From AC-32 sp035473395 (GTDB taxonomy: Bacteria > Actinomycetota > Thermoleophilia > Gaiellales > Gaiellaceae): a stretch of DNA of 15,958 bases. How positions within the stretch are numbered: position 1 is the first letter of the stretch; each line of letters opens with the position of its first letter. The DNA lies in assembly GCA_035473395.1 (NCBI GenBank), contig DATIOF010000158.1, positions 1-15,958 of the forward strand. Direction: 5' to 3'. The notes below the pieces were generated by a model. It searched no databases. It was not told the DNA's origin and saw nothing but the letters and a program-made list of their open reading frames with translations. The translations under genes were made by a program, and so were the position numbers. Below, in pieces: positions 13,559-15,958 of this stretch.

Positions 13559-14467
13559 ATGTTCATCTTCATCGTGCTCGGAGTTCTTTGCCTCGCCGGA
13601 GCCGCCTACCTGATCGGCGAGGTGGTGACGCTGCCCGCCCGGGAGCGGCGCTCCTCGGTCAACCGCGCCGCGACCTACGGGAAGTTCCGTGCGGCGTTCG
13701 GCCAGCAGCAGATGCCGTTCAGCCAGCGCGTGCTCGCTCCGCTCGGCGACCGCTTTGCAGGTTGGACGCTGAAGCTGCACCCCAGGACGACGGTCGAGGG
13801 CGTCAGCGCTCGCCTCCTCGCCGCCGGCCTGGGCCGGAAGATCTCGCCGACAACCTTCCTGGCCTTCAAGTCGGCGCTGGCGCTCGGCGGGCTCGCGCTC
13901 GGAGCCCTGTTCGGCGGCGCCGCCGCCGGGCCGGGCGGCGTGCTCCTCGCCGCGATCGCACTCGCCGGGCTCGGCTTCATCGCCCCCGACTTCGTCGTCT
14001 CCGGGAAGGCGCGCTCCCGCAAGGACCGGATCCGGGCCGAGCTGCCCGACGCGCTCGACCTGATGGCGGTCAGCGTCGAGGCCGGGATGGGCTTCGACGG
14101 CGCGATCGCGAAGCTGACCGAGCACATGCACGGGCCCCTGGCCGACGAGTTCGCGCTCACGCTGGGCGAGATCCGGATCGGCGAGTCGCGCCAGGACGCG
14201 CTCAAGAAGCTGTCCGACCGCACGAACACGCCCGAGCTCGCGAGCTTCGTGCGCTCGATCATCCAGGCCGACCAGCTCGGGATCTCTCTCGGGCGGATCC
14301 TGCGCGTGCAGGCGACCGACAGCCGCCTCAAGCGCCAGGCGGCGGCCGAGGAGAAGGCGATGAAGGCGCCGATCAAGATGCTCTTCCCGACCGTGCTCTT
14401 CATCTTCCCGGCCATGTTCCTCGTGATCCTCGGGCCGGCGTTCCTCAACCTCTCCAAGATCTTCTAA
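13559..14467 (+). CDS. tadC: TadC-like platform protein (T2SSF domain)
   Basis: A 302-residue inner-membrane platform protein, partner of the TadB-like fusion. Membrane helices are at about 3-20, 100-120, 124-146 and 275-297. The T2SSF domain lies between the third and fourth, with AELPDALDLMAVSVEAGMGFDGAIAKL (160-186) and SIIQADQLGISLGRILRVQA (233-252), which are typical TadC blocks. The ATG at 13559 lies 6 bases after the preceding stop, and GGGGGT near 13545-13550 may serve as ribosome binding site. Size and topology are normal for the family. The gene is followed by an 18-base gap and then the heptad protein on the same strand. Confidence 0.92.
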   Translation: MFIFIVLGVLCLAGAAYLIGEVVTLPARERRSSVNRAATYGKFRAAFGQQQMPFSQRVLAPLGDRFAGWTLKLHPRTTVEGVSARLLAAGLGRKISPTTFLAFKSALALGGLALGALFGGAAAGPGGVLLAAIALAGLGFIAPDFVVSGKARSRKDRIRAELPDALDLMAVSVEAGMGFDGAIAKLTEHMHGPLADEFALTLGEIRIGESRQDALKKLSDRTNTPELASFVRSIIQADQLGISLGRILRVQATDSRLKRQAAAEEKAMKAPIKMLFPTVLFIFPAMFLVILGPAFLNLSKIF

Positions 14468-14485
14468 CCGGAATCGGAGGCGACG

Positions 14486-15946
14486 ATGTCCGACACACCC
14501 GAGAACCAGGGGGCCGAGACCGAGAAGGGTTTCGGCACCGGCCTGCGAGCTCAGCTGCAGCGCCGGCGGGAGGGTGATGACGGGACGCAGGCCGAATCGC
14601 AGGGGCCGACGAACGTCGAGCTGCGCTTCGAGCTGACGGCGCGTCCGGCCGGCGGCGGAAACGGCGACACGTTCGAGGTCGGTGTCGGCGGCCCGGACGT
14701 GCAGGCGCTGAAGGACGAGCTGGAAGCGGCGCAGGCACGCGAAGCGACCCTGCGCGACCAGCTGCAAGAACGCTCACACGCCTACGAGCAGAACGTCGGC
14801 TCCGAGAAGGAGCTCGCCCACCGCGCGCTGACCCTGGACGAGCGCGATGCGAAGCTGGCCGAGTTCGAGGCGGAGCTCGAGGAGCGCGAGCGGCGCGTCC
14901 GCGACCAGCGAGAGGCGATCGAGGCCGAGCACACGCGAGTGGCCGAGCTGCAGGCCGAGCTGGCTGCCGAGCAGGCGCTCGCGGCCGAGCACCAGGAGGC
15001 TGCGGAGAAACGGCTGCGCGACCTGCAGGGCGCGGACCGTCAGCGCGAGAAGGCTTCGACCGAGCTGACGAAAGCGCGTGCGGCGCTCGACGACCGTGAG
15101 AAGAAGGTGGCGCGCAAGGAGAGCGAGGTTGCCACGCGCGAGCAGGCCGGAACGGCGAGGCTCGATGGGCGCGAGCGGGCTCTCACCAAGCGCGAGAACG
15201 AGTGGCGCGCACGCGACAAGGAGCTCTCGGAGCGCGAGCGCAGGCTCGGCCAGCGCGAGGGCGACCTGAAGAAGGAGGCCGCGCGCATCGCTGCTCGCGA
15301 CGAGGCAATCGGCGAGCGCGAGGCCCAGATCCTGATGAAGCAGGACAAGCTGCGCGACGACGCCGAGCGCTTCGAGCGGGAACTCGCCGACAAGGGCAAG
15401 GTCGCCCAGGAGGCGGTCGCACGCCTCGCCGAGCTCGACCGGCGGGAGCTGGACCTGACCGCGCGAGAGGCGGAGCTGAACCGGCTCCAGGCCTCGATCT
15501 CCCACGCCGAGCGCGACGCGAACCGCGGCCGGGACCTCGACGAGTGGACCGGCCGGCTCGACCAGCGGGAGCGTGAGCTCGCCGCACGCGAGGCCGAGGC
15601 GGCGAACTTCGAGACGCTCTCCGAGTCGCACAAGAAGCGAAGCGACCGGCGCGAAAACCGACTTTCCCAGCTCGAGGAAAACCTCCACGGGAGGCTCAAG
15701 GAGCTCGAGGACCGCGAGGGCGAGCTCGAGCTACGAGAGGCCCAGCTCGAGGCCGACGTCCAGATCCGCGGCGACAAGCTCGAGGAGCGCGAGGAGGCGC
15801 TGGCCGAGCTGGAGGAACGGCTCGCTAACCAGGAGCGCGAGCTCGCGGCCTACGTCGCGAACGCGCAGACCGCAATCCAGCGCCGCGAGTCGGACTGGTG
15901 GCAGAAACAGCTGGGCTCCGAGACGGAGGAAGTCTCCGCCGCCTAA
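14486..15946 (+). CDS. Heptad-repeat, highly charged helical protein of unknown function
   Basis: A 486-residue protein that I do not recognise. Residues 1-72 look flexible and include a short beta-like part (NVELRFELTARP and DTFEVGVGG). From about 73 to 470 the chain is Glu/Arg/Ala/Leu-rich and should be one long helix or coiled coil. Ten heptads run without a break from 233 to 296, with a hydrophobic residue (L, W, I or F) at position one and mostly Arg-Glu or Arg-Asp at positions four and five. There is no signal peptide or membrane segment, so it is probably cytoplasmic. GGAGG sits 5 bases before the ATG, 18 bases after tadC, which argues for the pilus operon. A scaffold for the Tad machine is possible, but this is a guess. 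The stop is 12 bases before the window end. Confidence 0.85.
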   Translation: MSDTPENQGAETEKGFGTGLRAQLQRRREGDDGTQAESQGPTNVELRFELTARPAGGGNGDTFEVGVGGPDVQALKDELEAAQAREATLRDQLQERSHAYEQNVGSEKELAHRALTLDERDAKLAEFEAELEERERRVRDQREAIEAEHTRVAELQAELAAEQALAAEHQEAAEKRLRDLQGADRQREKASTELTKARAALDDREKKVARKESEVATREQAGTARLDGRERALTKRENEWRARDKELSERERRLGQREGDLKKEAARIAARDEAIGEREAQILMKQDKLRDDAERFERELADKGKVAQEAVARLAELDRRELDLTAREAELNRLQASISHAERDANRGRDLDEWTGRLDQRERELAAREAEAANFETLSESHKKRSDRRENRLSQLEENLHGRLKELEDREGELELREAQLEADVQIRGDKLEEREEALAELEERLANQERELAAYVANAQTAIQRRESDWWQKQLGSETEEVSAA

Positions 15947-15958
15947 GCTCGCGCGGTG

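Noticed and set aside
12590..14767. 725-codon open frame on the minus strand, and a similar 674-codon one at 7673-9697
   Set aside because: Both lie antisense to clear Tad genes. They have Arg/Glu/Gly/Asp-biased, domain-free translations, as expected from high-GC antisense frames.
14700..15900. Tandem DNA repeat in the heptad gene
   Set aside because: Repetition is at protein level only (Glu/Arg codons); no exact repeat unit of useful length is seen in the DNA.
1..15958. CRISPR arrays, tRNA or rRNA genes, transposons, integrase sites
   Set aside because: No direct-repeat array, tRNA-like cloverleaf, transposase motif or terminal inverted repeats were seen.

Overview
The window is GC-rich DNA, nearly fully coding, from what looks like a monoderm high-GC actinobacterium. 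A Thermoleophilia-like lineage (Gaiellales/Solirubrobacterales) is my best guess, from the hpnCDE-shc hopanoid cassette beside a Tad pilus locus that has no outer-membrane secretin. The lineage is an inference, not something shown by a marker gene.

Left arm (1-3341, minus strand): a hopanoid operon in the order hpnC, hpnD, hpnE, shc. HpnD and HpnC turn farnesyl diphosphate into hydroxysqualene through presqualene diphosphate, HpnE reduces it to squalene, and squalene-hopene cyclase (only its N-terminal 166 residues are in the window) closes it to hopene. Every junction is a 4-bp stop/start overlap. The hpnC start faces a stand-alone receiver protein across a 22-bp gap. That gap holds back-to-back -10-like boxes placed so that both transcripts could be leaderless.

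Middle (3364-6265): the receiver protein (plus strand) runs convergently into an OmpR/PhoB-type response regulator (minus strand), and the two coding ends overlap by 16 bp. No sensor kinase is present. Upstream of that regulator on the minus strand are a DUF192 protein and a membrane-anchored, two-part peptidoglycan-hydrolase-like protein (possible lytic-transglycosylase-like segment plus an M15-type metallopeptidase motif set). A long Ala/Pro linker that starts with collagen-like Gly-X-Y triplets separates its anchor from these domains.

A 388-bp divergent intergenic region (6266-6653) separates that gene from the pilus operon. It carries a nearly gapless chain of seven hairpins and a 41-codon ORF. 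The first codons of that ORF resemble the start of tadE, and its stop codon lies inside the pilin ribosome binding site.

Right arm (6654-15946, plus strand): a compact Tad/Flp (type IVb) pilus operon. It encodes Flp pilin, a TadE pseudopilin, a TadG-like protein, CpaB/RcpC, CpaE/TadZ, CpaF/TadA ATPase, a von Willebrand A-TadB fusion, TadC, and a 486-residue heptad-repeat protein of unknown function. A perfect 10-bp stem-loop after flp could set pilin output above that of the assembly genes. A prepilin peptidase is not in the window. The points most worth following are the vWA-TadB fusion, the heptad protein, and the structured pilus leader with its small ORF.
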